Assembly (NCBI GenBank): GCA_013396635.1 | Contig: WBMW01003829.1 | Location: forward strand, 1,270,212 to 1,334,211 | DNA: 64,000 nucleotides | Source of the DNA: Penelope pileata | Taxonomy: Eukaryota; Chordata; Aves; Galliformes; Cracidae | Direction of reading: 5' to 3' | In this document: positions 45,381 through 58,200 of the stretch, piece by piece | Layout of the letters: the number at the start of each line of letters is the position of its first letter | How positions within the stretch are numbered: the first letter of the stretch is position 1 | Position numbers and translations under genes: made by a program | Notes under the pieces: model-generated | Seen by the model: only the letters and a program-made list of their open reading frames with translations | What the model was told of the DNA's origin: nothing | Databases searched by the model: none

Positions 45381-48300
45381 GCTTTATTAATCTGATATTT
45401 AAAAAATGAAGCATTTAATCATGTGGAGAAGTAGGAAAGAGCCTGGACAAGTGAATAAATAAAATGTTCTCCAAGGCTTATCAAGTTGTTTTGGCAATAT
45501 GGGGTATTAAGGCACTTGAAGATAAATGATTGACCTCTCCAGTCCCTCAGGATGCTGGGTGGCATGTGTGCAACACAAATGTCACAAAATTTCTATCAAG
45601 AGCACAGAAAGCACCCTATTAAAGCACCACCTACCCATTCCCTGTCACTGAGAACAGCCACCCTCTTGCAGTTAGGACACTCTGATTTCCCAACAATTAG
45701 CCAAGAAAACATCCTACAGGCAGTGGGGCAAGTGCCTGCACTTCGTGGAAGCAGATGGAGGCAAGTGGCTGGGGGGTGGGGGTGTGCTGCTTGCCAGGCA
45801 TCCTCACCCATCCCTCCCCAGGCCAGAGCACTCACCCTGAACTAAATTCCTCTTGACAGCCTTCAGCATACTGCTGACCATGCCAAGTCTCCCAGCAAGT
45901 GGCATCACTCTGTCCAGCTCCTCCTGCGCTCACCCCTACCGAACGAGAGGAAATGAGAGCTGTCACACTCCTAAGGTGTTGCTATTTTGGTGGGGATGTC
46001 TGTCCTCTGCTTGCAAGTGCTTTGCTAACCAACAGGCTGGTTGATTGCTGCAACACGTGCGGGGCCAGGTGATGCTCAGTGTGAGGTCTGGGGGTCTGTC
46101 TAACAACAGCTACTATCAATAGCAGAATCACCATCTGTAAGGTTGTAGCTTTAAAAAAGCCTGTCCCACACCATCCCCATGCGTGTGTTATTCACATCTC
46201 TCAGGAAAGGAGCACTGCCTGCTCTGCTGGTGCATGCTGAGTAGCAGCAACAAAGCTCCCTCCAGCCGCAGCAGGAACAGGAAATCCTGAGAATGTCCTA
46301 TCAGGAGCGATCATGGCACCTCTCACTTAATGCTGTTTACTGCAGTGCCTAACAAATTGAATTAGGCTCAACCAGCATGGCCTGCCTGTGAGATCCACGC
46401 CACTTGGAATAAATGGCTCCTTTTCATTTCACTCCTCTCCCTGCACAAAAATAATTAACTGAATACCACAAGACAATGGATGCCCAGACTGGTCCAAATT
46501 TCATGCATGGCCTCCAACGATAGATCAGGTCCTGACACACTGAAAGAATTCCCTGCGTCCAAGATACCTGCATGTGCAAGGTCTAGGAGACAGACCAGCA
46601 AAGCAAATCCACTCCGTCAGCTGCTGCAACATCACTGTGCTGCCTTCCAGTCACATCCAAAGGGACCACTCAGGTCCCTGCATGAGGGTGCCTGAGCTCA
46701 GGGCACCTCCATGGACCCACAGCAACAGCCTCCCTATGAAAAGCTGAAGCCCAGCTCATGTCCCTGAGTTTGTCCCATGGAGAGATGGCAGGTTGCTGTG
46801 GTTATCCGGCCTCATATCCTTGGTTCCATCCTAGGGTTCTGGCCGGTTGTCTCTCACCTGTACGTAAGATGAGGGGACGCTGAGACAAGCTGATGAACTG
46901 GGAAGCTGAAAGCTCAGGCTCATGTAAATAGTGCTGGAAAACAGTTATGCACTTATAGCATGTGAAACCTGAGTAGCTGAAATAAAAGGAAAAAAGAACA
47001 CCATAAGTCATAAGGTGTTCTGTATCTTCCACCACATCCTAACAAAGAGCAATTCAATTAAAACACCAAATGAGTGAACAGAAGTCTGTTCAGTTCTGAC
47101 TTAGGTAGTGACCAAAGGCCAGACCTCGATCCCAATGAGAATGTGAGAGATGTTTGTTCTTCCCCTTTCAGTAAGTAGCTCTTCTTTTAGACTGAAAAGT
47201 AGAGAAAAGTAAGAAAGGTTTATTTTGTGCACTACTTTGAAAACTACCAAGGAGGCCCAGGTGCATCTGCCAAGCACTAGCAGCAGCACGTGCAATCCCA
47301 GACAATCCTGCACACCAACAGGCAGCACAGGACTGAGAAATTCTGCCATACTTAAAAGTGTATGATAACCTTATACCTAATGTAAATAATAAAGTGAGAT
47401 GGGTATTTTTTAGGTAAAAAATGGAGCCTTTAATGACTGCATGCCACAGCTACATGAGCCCTGTTTTTTCTTATGACACGGTGTCAGCAGCCAGGTGCTG
47501 TGTCCCACCAAGCCAGGGGAATGCTCTGTGCCCAGCAGCAGCACCTGCTGATAACCCGGGAAGACTGGAAGCATTTCTTAACCAAACCTTTTGCTGCTTG
47601 AGCACATGGCTGGGCTGTAAACACTCCCTTGGGAAGGGCTCGTTTTTCATCATCTGCCTCAGCCCAGCATCACATTTGCTTTTTAACAACCAGCAATTAG
47701 CCCGTTTTCAATTACCCAGCGCACACGGCGGTCAGTTGGGCACTCCATGTTTGTTATGCAGGGATTCCCTGCGGTTCCCCTGCTGTGCAGCCTCGCTGCC
47801 TGGGGCCAAGCATGCCGTTACTGTTTGGAAATTGCCTTCACGGATGCTGAACAGTCACCTGCTGCACGCCCAGAGCACGGGGCTGCAGCGAGGGCTTGAA
47901 CCCCTTGGTGCCCCACAGCCCCGCAATGCAGCACGTTTTCCCATGAAGGCAGCCATGTGGCCAAATAACCTGGTGACGGCTAAAAGTGTTAATAAACTGC
48001 TTCATTTTTAAAAACTCTAAAGAAGAAATATAGGCTGCAAAACGGGAGATGGGTGTGGGCTACTCTCCTTTGATAATTTCTCATTACTAATAACAGTTTG
48101 TCATGCAAGTACCTCAGTTATTCTCCTACAGAGCAAACAGAACGTAATAATACATCATTAGCGTTGCCAGCTTCCATTCTCACTCTCTGATTAATTGTAA
48201 CCTTTTCCAATATTTGATCATAAGTGAAAAGAGTATGAACTGAGAAGCACAAACTAAATTACCATGTCAGCCAGCGCGCACAGCCAGCACTCAAGATAAA

Positions 48301-49916
48301 TGGGAGTGGGGCTGGTATTGCAGCTGGAGGGAAGGCTGCTGTCTGCTTGCTGACTGATGGCAGCACCGAGCGCGGAAACACTCCGGCAGCAAGGGGCAGA
48401 AGTTGCTCTGGTTCTCCTTCAGCCAGCAGAGGAGTAACTCTGTACTAGTGAAGTACATGGAAGGAGAATTCAGAAGTCAAAAACATGGCAGGGCCTTCAG
48501 CCTTGCACATTCCTTGCTCTCACGTCGGGGGGTTACGACGGCTGTTCAGTGCTACTCCAGAGTTAGGCTGGCTCTTGTTAAACCTCAAACTCACTGTCCA
48601 GCAGCCCTCGCTCAGCTACTGAATGACTTTTTCACTCTTCTGTCATTCTTTCTTCTTAAAGAGTGAAAGCCAAGTCTATGGGCCATCATAAGGGCTGGGA
48701 GGAAACCTGCAGAAAGGTCCATTCTGGCCCACACAGAGTATTTCGCCTTGCTGCTAGGTTTTGCGTACATGGGTGGATGTCTCTGTAGCTATAAAAAGGA
48801 GGGAAATGTTTAATATTTTTTAAGTTAAAGAAATGCAGCAACATGTATTCCGTGCTGGTTTGCTTTAAGGATGGTTCTAAGCTTCTTGGTGGGGCTTCTC
48901 TTCTCCTGCCTGCAATCAGAGCATGGATCACCTCTGCAAACAAACGTGTGCCTCAAGACATATGTCTTTTAAAAATAAGTTGTCTCCATTCTTCTATTTT
49001 TAAACTGAAAACACAGAGAACACTACTCTATTTTTCAGGAGATGAAACTAAAAGCACTACCTGGAAAAGAAGAGAGGGTTGGATGAGAAGCCAATAAAAG
49101 CACCAGAAAGGTTGTTAAGAACCTCACTAGGTTTCAGATCAGGCTTGATAAACCACTGGGACAGAGGTAAAATCTCAACTGACTTCCCAGATGAGATATT
49201 CCTAGATACTTCCCTACCAACAACAGGATGGTTCTGGATGCACAGGATGTCTTTTTGTTGGTCATTCTTTCATTGGTCTTATCTGGAGGGTGATCCCCTT
49301 ACTTCTTTACATACACAGTAGTTTCAGACCTTGTTAGAGGTATTGTTTCTTTTGTCAAGTGGATGAATAACACTGCATACAGGAGAATACCAGGCAGGTT
49401 CATCCATTTGAGACCCAGTTTCCCCACAGTCTGTGCTTAACCCTCTGCCCTTCTTCATTATGATTTTAGCGTTTCAGTCTGGAAACAATAAACTAAACCT
49501 TCAGAAAACATTCTGGTGCACCCTACCAAAGAATAAAGATGACAATATTACACAGTGGAATATTACTTCTCTGGAGGAGACAGTAAAGGTCTATGAATCC
49601 TTAATGAATTAAGCCAGCCAACATAGCCCCGGTTTTCAGAAAATCTCCACCAAGCCGCTAAGCTCTTCTGCATGTAAATAACATCATTGATGAAAATCAC
49701 CGGCGACCACACAGTTTTTTGAGCCTCTTACGTATTTGATTCAGAAGTATGGAAATACCATTTTCAAAGCATGCTCACTTGAATTTTAGGCACCAAAAAG
49801 CTTGATGGTCAAGAAGATTCAACTTACTTTTCTAAATCCCATGGATTTTCAAGATTCATGATATTTTGTAAGACGAGACAGACTCCAAAGCCATGTAAAC
49901 ACTTATAAAATACGTA
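45381..49916. other. Upstream non-coding sequence
   Basis: No gene recognised. AT-rich, low-repeat stretches at about 46300-46460 and 48060-48240 look like possible conserved non-coding DNA but cannot be judged without an alignment. The longest open frame (47421-48011, plus strand, 196 codons) has no recognisable domain. Confidence 0.5.
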
Positions 49917-51213
49917 GGCCACACCAAAATAATGCCTCCTATTTATTTCTATGGAAACTACAATAGATACAAAGAGCACAACGACACTATTTGATAGAGC
50001 AAATTCTCAGCTACATAACACTATTTTTCAACAGTCGCCACCATGAGCTATGCATTTTTGTCAGCGATGAACAAGAGCCTGCATGCCTCACTCGTAAAAA
50101 TCCACGCTAGCAGAGGTGACCCACTGTTTCACAGCTGCTATAATGGCATCGTTGCTAGGAAAATGTTGCCCACTCAGTCCATCTTTCATCAGCCTGAACA
50201 TATGGAAGTCAGAAGGTGCCAAATCCAGACTGTATGGTGGGTGTGGTAGGACAGTCCAGCCAAGACTGGCAGCACACTCCATGGTGTTCAAACTGATATG
50301 GGGCCTAGCATTACTCTGTTGCAACAGAAAGGTTGCCTTCTTCTCTGGCCGGACCCTGGAAGTTGGAGCCCTCAGCTTAGTTAGCATTGCAATGTAGTAG
50401 TCAGAGTTGATGGTTTGTCCGGGTTCCAGGAAATCCAGAAGAATCACCATTCCCTATCCCAAAAGACAGTGCACAACACCTTACCTGCTGAATGCTGCAT
50501 CTTGAACTTCTTCTTTGTTGGAGAATTCACAGGTCACTGCTCCATGGACTGCCATTTTGACTTACAGTGGTGACACCATGTCTTGTCACTGATAATGATG
50601 CAATCCAGGAAACTGTCACCTGCAACCTCATATTGGTTCAATAGGTCCTGACAAACTTGCATATGGTGTCCTTTCTGTTTCTCTGTGAGCATTCATGGAA
50701 TCCACCTGGTGCAAACTTTGGGATATTCCAACGATGCCATCATCGTTTCCAATGCACTGAAGCCGATATTCAGCCCTGTATACAGTTCCTGTTCATAATC
50801 TGCTGATTCGCATGGCTGAGCTGAACAAGATGCTGTGATGGTGTGACAGCTGTGCATGGCCATCTGGAAAGTGGCTTGTCTTTCATGTCACTCACCACTG
50901 CTGAAACTTACTGCCTCACTGTGCTGACACCCACTGTTTGGTCTTCAGAAACATCCAACAAGCATCAATGAATGTCAATGGGTGTCATTTTTTTTCCACA
51001 CAGAGGAATTCATTTTCACCCCTTTGCTCCATCCACACTTCTATGTCAGACGCCATTTGGTCAGACTGTCCCTCTGCTGCCATCTGTCGCACAGCAACAG
51101 AATGGAACGGAATATTGGTAGGAAGGTCCAACCTCTACTGCTGTACCATCAACATCTGCCTCTGACATTGCGGGCCAACATAACAAAATGGGAGGCATTA
51201 CTTTAGGAGCAGC
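49917..51213 (-). mobile_element. Mariner-family DNA transposon, near full length, inactive (Galluhop-like)
   Basis: About 1.3 kb with imperfect inverted ends: the left end contains CCAAAATAATGCCTCC and the right end, reverse-complemented, CCTAAAGTAATGCCTCC. A TA lies just outside the left end (49915-49916), consistent with mariner TA targets; the right-hand TA is not preserved. Inside is a decayed minus-strand transposase. The ends and transposase resemble the chicken Galluhop (Mariner1_GG) family from memory. It is therefore a non-autonomous relic lying upstream of the PAK5 ATG exon. Confidence 0.88.
50040..51083 (-). pseudogene. Mariner transposase pseudogene
   Basis: Starts at 51083 with MAAEGQSDQMASD and then carries several stops and frameshifts. 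First catalytic Asp is kept near 50586 (SDKTWCHH). A frame change occurs near 50450, after SAGKVLCTVFWD. The longest intact piece (50450-50088, 120 codons) includes FLEPGQTINSDYY, QSNARPH and YSLDLAPSDFHMF. Active mariners have HDNARPH, so the second catalytic Asp is replaced by Ser; the third (SLDL) is kept. The protein cannot be functional. Confidence 0.88.
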
Positions 51214-52210
51214 AAAGCAATGCTCCTAATGCTGATTTTCTACGCTTTAATCATAGAAAAATATGCACTGACTGATGTCTAGACCACACCTAACAAGCAG
51301 AAAAATGCCATCCTTTCTAAAAATGCTCACTTACCCTAGAGATTTCTGCTCATTTCAACCCTAGGTCAAATTGGGCAGTCTTTCAGAGTTACTGTGTCAC
51401 TGCATAATATATATATAAAAAAAAAAGTTTAAACAACTATAGGCCATCCAGAACTTGTCACTGTCCATGTTGAACACCACAATTCCTTCTTTACAGTTGA
51501 AAATGCCTTCATTCATCACACCACAGCACAGCAAGGTGTCTCTTGATAGCTGGCCCATGAGAAATGCACAGTTGAAAAAAATACAGGAAAAAATAATAAC
51601 AAAAGGCAATATATGCTTCTAGAGAAACAGTAAAAGGTGGTATAGAGTGGCCAAACTAGGATTTATGAACTCTAGGGAACAATACTCATTCTTCTTATTG
51701 AAAGCAGTGCTTGTACAAGGACTCATTTTTGCGTACTGACTGATACGTGCTTTCCTAATTTAGAAGTCATGTGATTCCCAGCGGATTTTAATGCTCAGTA
51801 ATTCTCAGCTGAGTAGCTTAAATGTACGTATTGTAGTCAGTCACTCTCTATTATCTTATACACATGCACACACATTCAGCAATGCACAGACAGAGCTTCC
51901 TGCAGTGAATTAGTTTGCAACAGCTCAGGGCTCATTAAAAAGGGGAAAAACAAACAACCAAAAAAACAAAACCACCAACAACCCCTGGAGGTATCTCAAA
52001 ATATTTCTAGCCCTAACAAACGAAGACATTCCAGATTTTCAGAAACAAACAGTTCTCCGAGTGCTCAGCTTGCGGTAACAGCAATAATTTTGCTGGAAAT
52101 GCTGGACACCCGCAAGGGCAGGGCATTAAGCAGGGCACCCATTCAGCCAGACACCCCATATCTCAAGCTACATCTGAAACTCAGAAATCGTTGAAATATT
52201 TTTCTGAGGT

Positions 52211-52236
52211 TTTATTATTATGATTATATTATTAAT
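52211..52236. repeat. ATT-rich simple repeat
   Basis: Imperfect TTATTATTATGATTATATT run in AT-rich DNA. Confidence 0.7.
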
Positions 52237-55200
52237 TTAATATTTTCAAATATATACAGTTACACTATGAAGGATGTAACTAAGGATCCAGAAACAGCTA
52301 CTCTCTTTTTATGTTTTGAATTAGAAAAAAAAAAAAAATATTCAGGAAAAGGAAACACTGCCAAGAAGAAATGTGATATCAGGAAAGCTGAGAGATTGAG
52401 CAGAAAGAACAAGAAACCCTGCAGAAAACCAGAGTAGTGAAACAGCATTAGTTAATTCTGAACGTCAACGTTTCTATAGGTTCAGGCGACTTTACGGTAA
52501 GAACTGCAGGGATACAAAAACACGCTTCTGTCAAGGGCAAGGACTCAAACTGCCCGAACACCATTTGGAAAGTTGCTCTGATTGATCGTGTACCAGTTTA
52601 TATGTTCTCTGCGTTCCGGGCCACATCCTCAGTGGGCTGGCCAGTAAAGCCTTGGCAAAACACACGGATTGCCACCAACATGCACCACTGTGAACACGGA
52701 ACTCAGGCATTCAAATAACTAGTTGGTTTTTTTTTTTCCATGTAAAGCTTTAGTTTTAACCTTCTGAAACTGAGTTTCTCCCCAACACTTGAAGGTGACC
52801 TGTGTCACCTGTGCCAGCACCACCTGCTCCGCAGCCAAGGTGCTACTGATGCTCTGGCTCTCAGGACTTGCTCTTTCCCTCTTTCCATTACCATTTTCAT
52901 TTGTAATAAAGATTGCTTTGCAATCTGATCAACAGAAGTGAATGTCACCTAATGCATTCTTAATGGCAAGTCTCTGATAATAAGAACATTCTTCAGAATA
53001 AAGCACATTTTCTGACTTGTGTTGACCAACAAGTAGAACAAGATCAGATTACTTAATATGTCAAAATACCTTCAAAATGCAAACAACCATGTCTATAGAC
53101 TAACATACCCACAGCAAGTGCCTAGAAGGTTAGAACCACGCTTCTTGTTATCACTGTGGGTTTCTAACGTAACATCAAGTTTTGCTCTGTATCACTGGAA
53201 CGTGAAGGAAAAATATTTCCATGATCTACAATAAACTGCAAGTGTATAGGTTCTACTTCACATTTTTATTTCTTACACATTTTCTAGTCCTTTTTTCTCA
53301 CTCTGCAGAGTGCTGAAAAATTGGTTTGAAAGTCAATTCTCATCCTATTATCTACCAAATTGCTGTCATGCAATACTTGTTTTCCATATTAAAAACCAGA
53401 AATGATCTCTTAAAGGATTTACCAGAGCTTACTGATCACTACATCCCTCTGAAAGTTTACTGGAAGTTTTTTATACAGAACATTGAATGTTTATAAAGCA
53501 ATGCCCACTCAGTCCTCTTCCACTTGGATCATCCACCACCATCAATAATTGCATTTGAACAATTTCTCAACATTGAATTTTTCAGAGCTAAGAGACCTTG
53601 CTGTGTAGACTTTTTATTTTGGTATCTCCAAACCTCAACGAGGAAGTGACAGGTCTCACCCAATCTCAGTTTAAATGGGACATAAAGGTTTTAGGGAGGA
53701 ATGGAGATCCTTTCTGCTGTAAGCCTGAAACCAATGCGGAAATTTTGAGATCAGTCCCAGACAAGCAAGGAGAAACAATAATAGAATGAAAAATATAATG
53801 TTAACTGAATGACCAAAAAAAAAAGAAGTAATTTCTATCTCTGGGTAATCAGTGCAAATTCAGAAAGATGAACCTTACTGTGAGGTTTTTATTGCTTCCC
53901 AGCTTTTAAGTGGCTAAAACAGAATTTCTGGTAGCATGTAGGCTTTGAACCATAGAGGTTTCTACATCCTGGATGGCCACCACTGCCGCTTCCTAAGGGA
54001 CATGGCTGGAACGGAAAAAGCAGCACTCGTTCCTTCCTTCAGAGGAAAGACGCACAGATGTGAATCCCAGCATTTTGCTGGGCCTGTCCATAATCTGTTT
54101 CTGAGAAAGGCGTGTTTTTCCTCTTCAGGATGAAGTGCTTCATCTGAAATGGTCCAAAAGGCCACTTTCAGCCTCTCAAAAAAATCAATGAAAGTAGGTT
54201 GCCAGTTGACTGCGAGACCAGCTAACACTCCCAAAACCTTGCTCCAGAAAAAACAACAGAACCTGTCGCATGGTCATGCGTATAAGCTGGTTCAGCTTTG
54301 AAACTTTCAGACAGCAATGTCAAAACACCTCTGTCAGAAGAAATGGCTCTGCTGGAACAACATGGCATCGTCCAAGCCCAGCCCGCAGCCCAGACCAACT
54401 GCCTTTGCATCCAGCTTTCCAAACAAGATGGTTTTGTCAAGAAATCACCATCGTAACAAGGAGCTGTGTGCAAAGGGGAGATCTGAGTCTTTTCTGAGAA
54501 GTCTTATTTATCACAGAGAGGGGATGTTGAGCTTACAAACAAGTGTTAAGAGCTTGGACATCATCTCGTGGAAATCAAGGGCCCACAGCTCTTGCCATAC
54601 CCAGAGAAACTGTGCGGGTGGCCACCAGGCCTGAAGCCTTCTTTTTATGTCCCTGGGAAACACAACTTCAGTGTAATTGTATCTAATTGATGATTGTCCT
54701 TAAAGCCTAAGCAGCAAAAATACACCTCCAATTAAGGAGGGAAAATCTCTGCGTGCTGCCTCTGGTTCCAGGGGCAGGGAGGCTTGTCAGCTCATTCATT
54801 CCCAACTTCATTACACAACAACTCCAACAAAGCTGCTGATACAAGTGGGAAATCAAAGGACAAACGGGTAAAGGGACTGCCAAAGAACACATTAAGGAAA
54901 CATGTGCAGTTGTTCTAGGAGGTGGGGACCAGGGTTAGCACTCAGGGAAAAAAGGCACAGTGCAGTTCTCTGGCTGAGATAAGACAGAAGTGCGCAGAAG
55001 GAGTTGAGAAAACATCACTTTCAGTGGAAGAGAAATACTGCTCAGGATCAAATGAAATATTTTGTCCTACCAAAACTTAATTTCCACCATTTTCCTTTTG
55101 TTCTTAAATGAAGATTAACATAAAAATCGGAAGTTGTTTTAAAAAGTTGCAACTCCAACATCAGCCTAGATTTTTCTCACTTTTTTGGAGCATAACATTC

Positions 55201-58200
55201 AATAAATACCCTATTTTTTGTTTCAGCTGATCTGCAAATTGTCTGTGCTCTAGATGGACATCACAGAAGATGACATACTGTGCACGTCACGGGGCAATGT
55301 AAAGGCTTCAGCAAGACGATTTGAAGATGGCCATGATACTCAAATTATTCAAGACATGGCAAATGAACAACAACAAAATCTTTACAGTATGGCCCTGTAA
55401 GTTAGTCTCTGCACTCCAAGCACACTCCTGAAAACTTATTGTATTCTTTTCGCTGAGTTTTAAAACTCCTTCTTGCAGCAATTTGTCATAACAGTCCTGG
55501 AAATCCAAACGATCCAATTACTGTGTTCACTGAAAAGTGCCAAGCAAAATGCCTCCAAAGAACTGGTAACAGTTCCTTCCACGGAAAACCCTCAGTGCTT
55601 TAGGAAACAAGATAGCACAGACTTTCACGAGCAGAAGAAAATAAACCAAGAGTCTCCCACATCCAGTAACAAAGTACGTCTTCAGTTCCTCTGGGCTGTG
55701 AATACTGCGTACCTTGAGCTCAGGTCTGAACTCGGAGGGTCAGAATAAGGAATGGACTTCAAAAAGTTGCTCCTTAAGAATGAGTATGGTCTGGGATGTG
55801 TATTAGTAGAACACTTCACATCCCTAGGTCAACGTGCATGGAAGGCTGCTCAATTCTCAACAGCCACGCTGTTCACAAACCAAAGGGGAACTGAAAACTT
55901 TATTTTGGATTTTGTATTGAAAAACCAAGTTTTTCCCCGTGCAAGCAACACAGGCAGCAGACTGTGCAACCCGCAGTGACATTTCACAGGTCTCTGCCAA
56001 GCAAGATACCCTGCATGGAGCTAGACCACTGCTGGCACCTGCTGATACTTGGTAGGCCATGTTGAGATTACTCATGGAATTGTGAAAAGAAGAGACTGTC
56101 CTTTCAACAAGTCAGACACCTTCCACCTGGTTACTGTACCTGATGACCAAACTCATCTGCAATCTCTGTGACCAAAGACTCCTAGAGCCGCTATAAAAAC
56201 GCAGTGATGTGATAATTACAGCAGCTGCCAAATGCTGGCAAACCAAAGGACAACTGGTGCAAGAGCAGCCATTTCTTCTGCTACAACAAACTCATAGGTA
56301 TGCGGTTTGCAAAATATTTCTGTGTGCCTTCTAATCCTATTCAGCTGTTGTCCTGAGAGAGAAGCTGATGAAGAATCAATGTCCTAAGGTCATTGCTTAG
56401 CAAAATTTTCAAACTCCACAATCAGTAAATAAACAGTATATCAGTGAATACACTTGGAAGTTACAAATGATCAATACTAGGCTCTGTCCAGCGGGAACCA
56501 AAACATGGTCTGCTCATCTAAGCCTGGGGCCACAGAAGGATGTGCAGTTATCTGCATGGGGAAGGACTGCAAACGAGCTATGTTAAGATCACACTCTGCA
56601 CAGCACTGCTGCACAGTGAAGACACAGCACATGGAAGGCCTTCACGGATGTTATCTTGCTAGCAGAAGCTCCAAAATCATCATCATCAGCCCTTCCAAAA
56701 ACAGGGTGAATGTTCTCATTTCATTATAAACCTGAACATAGTACTCAGAAAGGACAAAACCAAGTCTCAGCTAAATTAGCCAGCATCCTGTCAGCCGCAG
56801 GGACATGCTCGTGCACTTTGCTGGCTGACAGCAAATGGCCATGGGCAAAATGTTAAAACACATGTAACTGTATAACGAAGTAATACAGAGAATAAAAAGG
56901 CTGCAGGCTGCTTATGTACATGCATTTACACACACAAACATGAAAGTCCACAACGATCAAGTACCCAATCCCAGTTAGGTCTAACTGAAGATACTTTGCC
57001 TGTTACTGTGGCCCAGGGAAGGAGTACTTCGGGAGTGTTGCACAGTAACAACCACTTGTCTTCACCAGCACCAAGAGCCACTAAGAAGAGCTGAGAGGAA
57101 ACTTCAGAGCCTCAACCCTGCTCCAAGGCAGGCTTACTCCCAGCAGCTGCCTGTTCACCCACTGCTAGACAGCAGGCCTAAGAACTTCCAGGCAGTAGCT
57201 CCCGCCCTCACTCAGTCTGAAGGTTACTGAAGGCAGTGGCAGCTCCTGCATTCGCTGACTCCAGATCAGGTTGCCAAAGCACCAAGAGGGCAGGCAGCTG
57301 CTGGAGGTGATGGAGAGCAGGGCAGCCATGTGCTCACCTACACTCCTGCAAAGGAGGCAACTCGTTGCTTGGGGCCAGGGTCCCTCCCCCCAGCAGAACC
57401 ACTGTCACCCTCATTAAACTCTTTCCGAGTCTTGTTCCCCAAGATCCTTTACATGGTAACATTTATTTTTACTGCTTTCCATTTCTCTAGTCAGCAGGGT
57501 CTTGGCTACAAGACACCATCCATAATGCTTGCTTCAGAGGATGCTGAAGAGGTAGAGGCACACCTCTGCCATTCCTGCCATGCTCCTAAAACACATGGAA
57601 TGGAAGAAATAGCCCCAGACAACCAACATGAGAAGCACTGGAGAAGGCAGCCCCTCTCCTTGCTCCAGGATGGGCAGCACAAGAGGGTGGCAGGGGACCC
57701 TCCCTGGTGGCACCTCCATGCACCGTACACACAGCACAGCCCTGCCACTGGCTTGGCAACATGCCCGTGGCTCTCAGCTCGTCAGCATTCATTAATGTAC
57801 AAAATCCCAGCACAACGGGGCCTGACTCAGCCATCGGTTGCACTCTGCACCACCCTCACTTGTGTAATGGTGTGCACTGTGCAGCCTTGAGTTCAGCGCT
57901 ACTGACAGCATGTTTTTCTAAATTATTTCCAGCTTCTTCAAGATAAATGCAGGACGAAGTCCTGGGTGGCTTTTAAAATGATTATGTAAAGCATAGTGGG
58001 CTGTACAATACCTTTTCCAGTAACTCCTCTGTAGCACTCTGAAGGTAATGATCTCTGTGATTATAACCACTACTTCTCCTTATTACGTACAGGCTGGACA
58101 TTTCAAATGGAAATAAGACAATCCCATCTCCCCGTGTTTCTTACTTGTGGCCTGTCCTTGAAAGTAACCAATGCTCAGAACACGAAAAGCTGAAGGCTCA

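Noticed and set aside
47421..48011. 196-codon plus-strand open frame
   Set aside because: No recognisable motif and no flanking exons; treated as non-coding.
57330..57890. 186-codon plus-strand open frame
   Set aside because: No domain, no splice context, and open frames overlap it on the opposite strand, so it is probably a chance effect of local composition.
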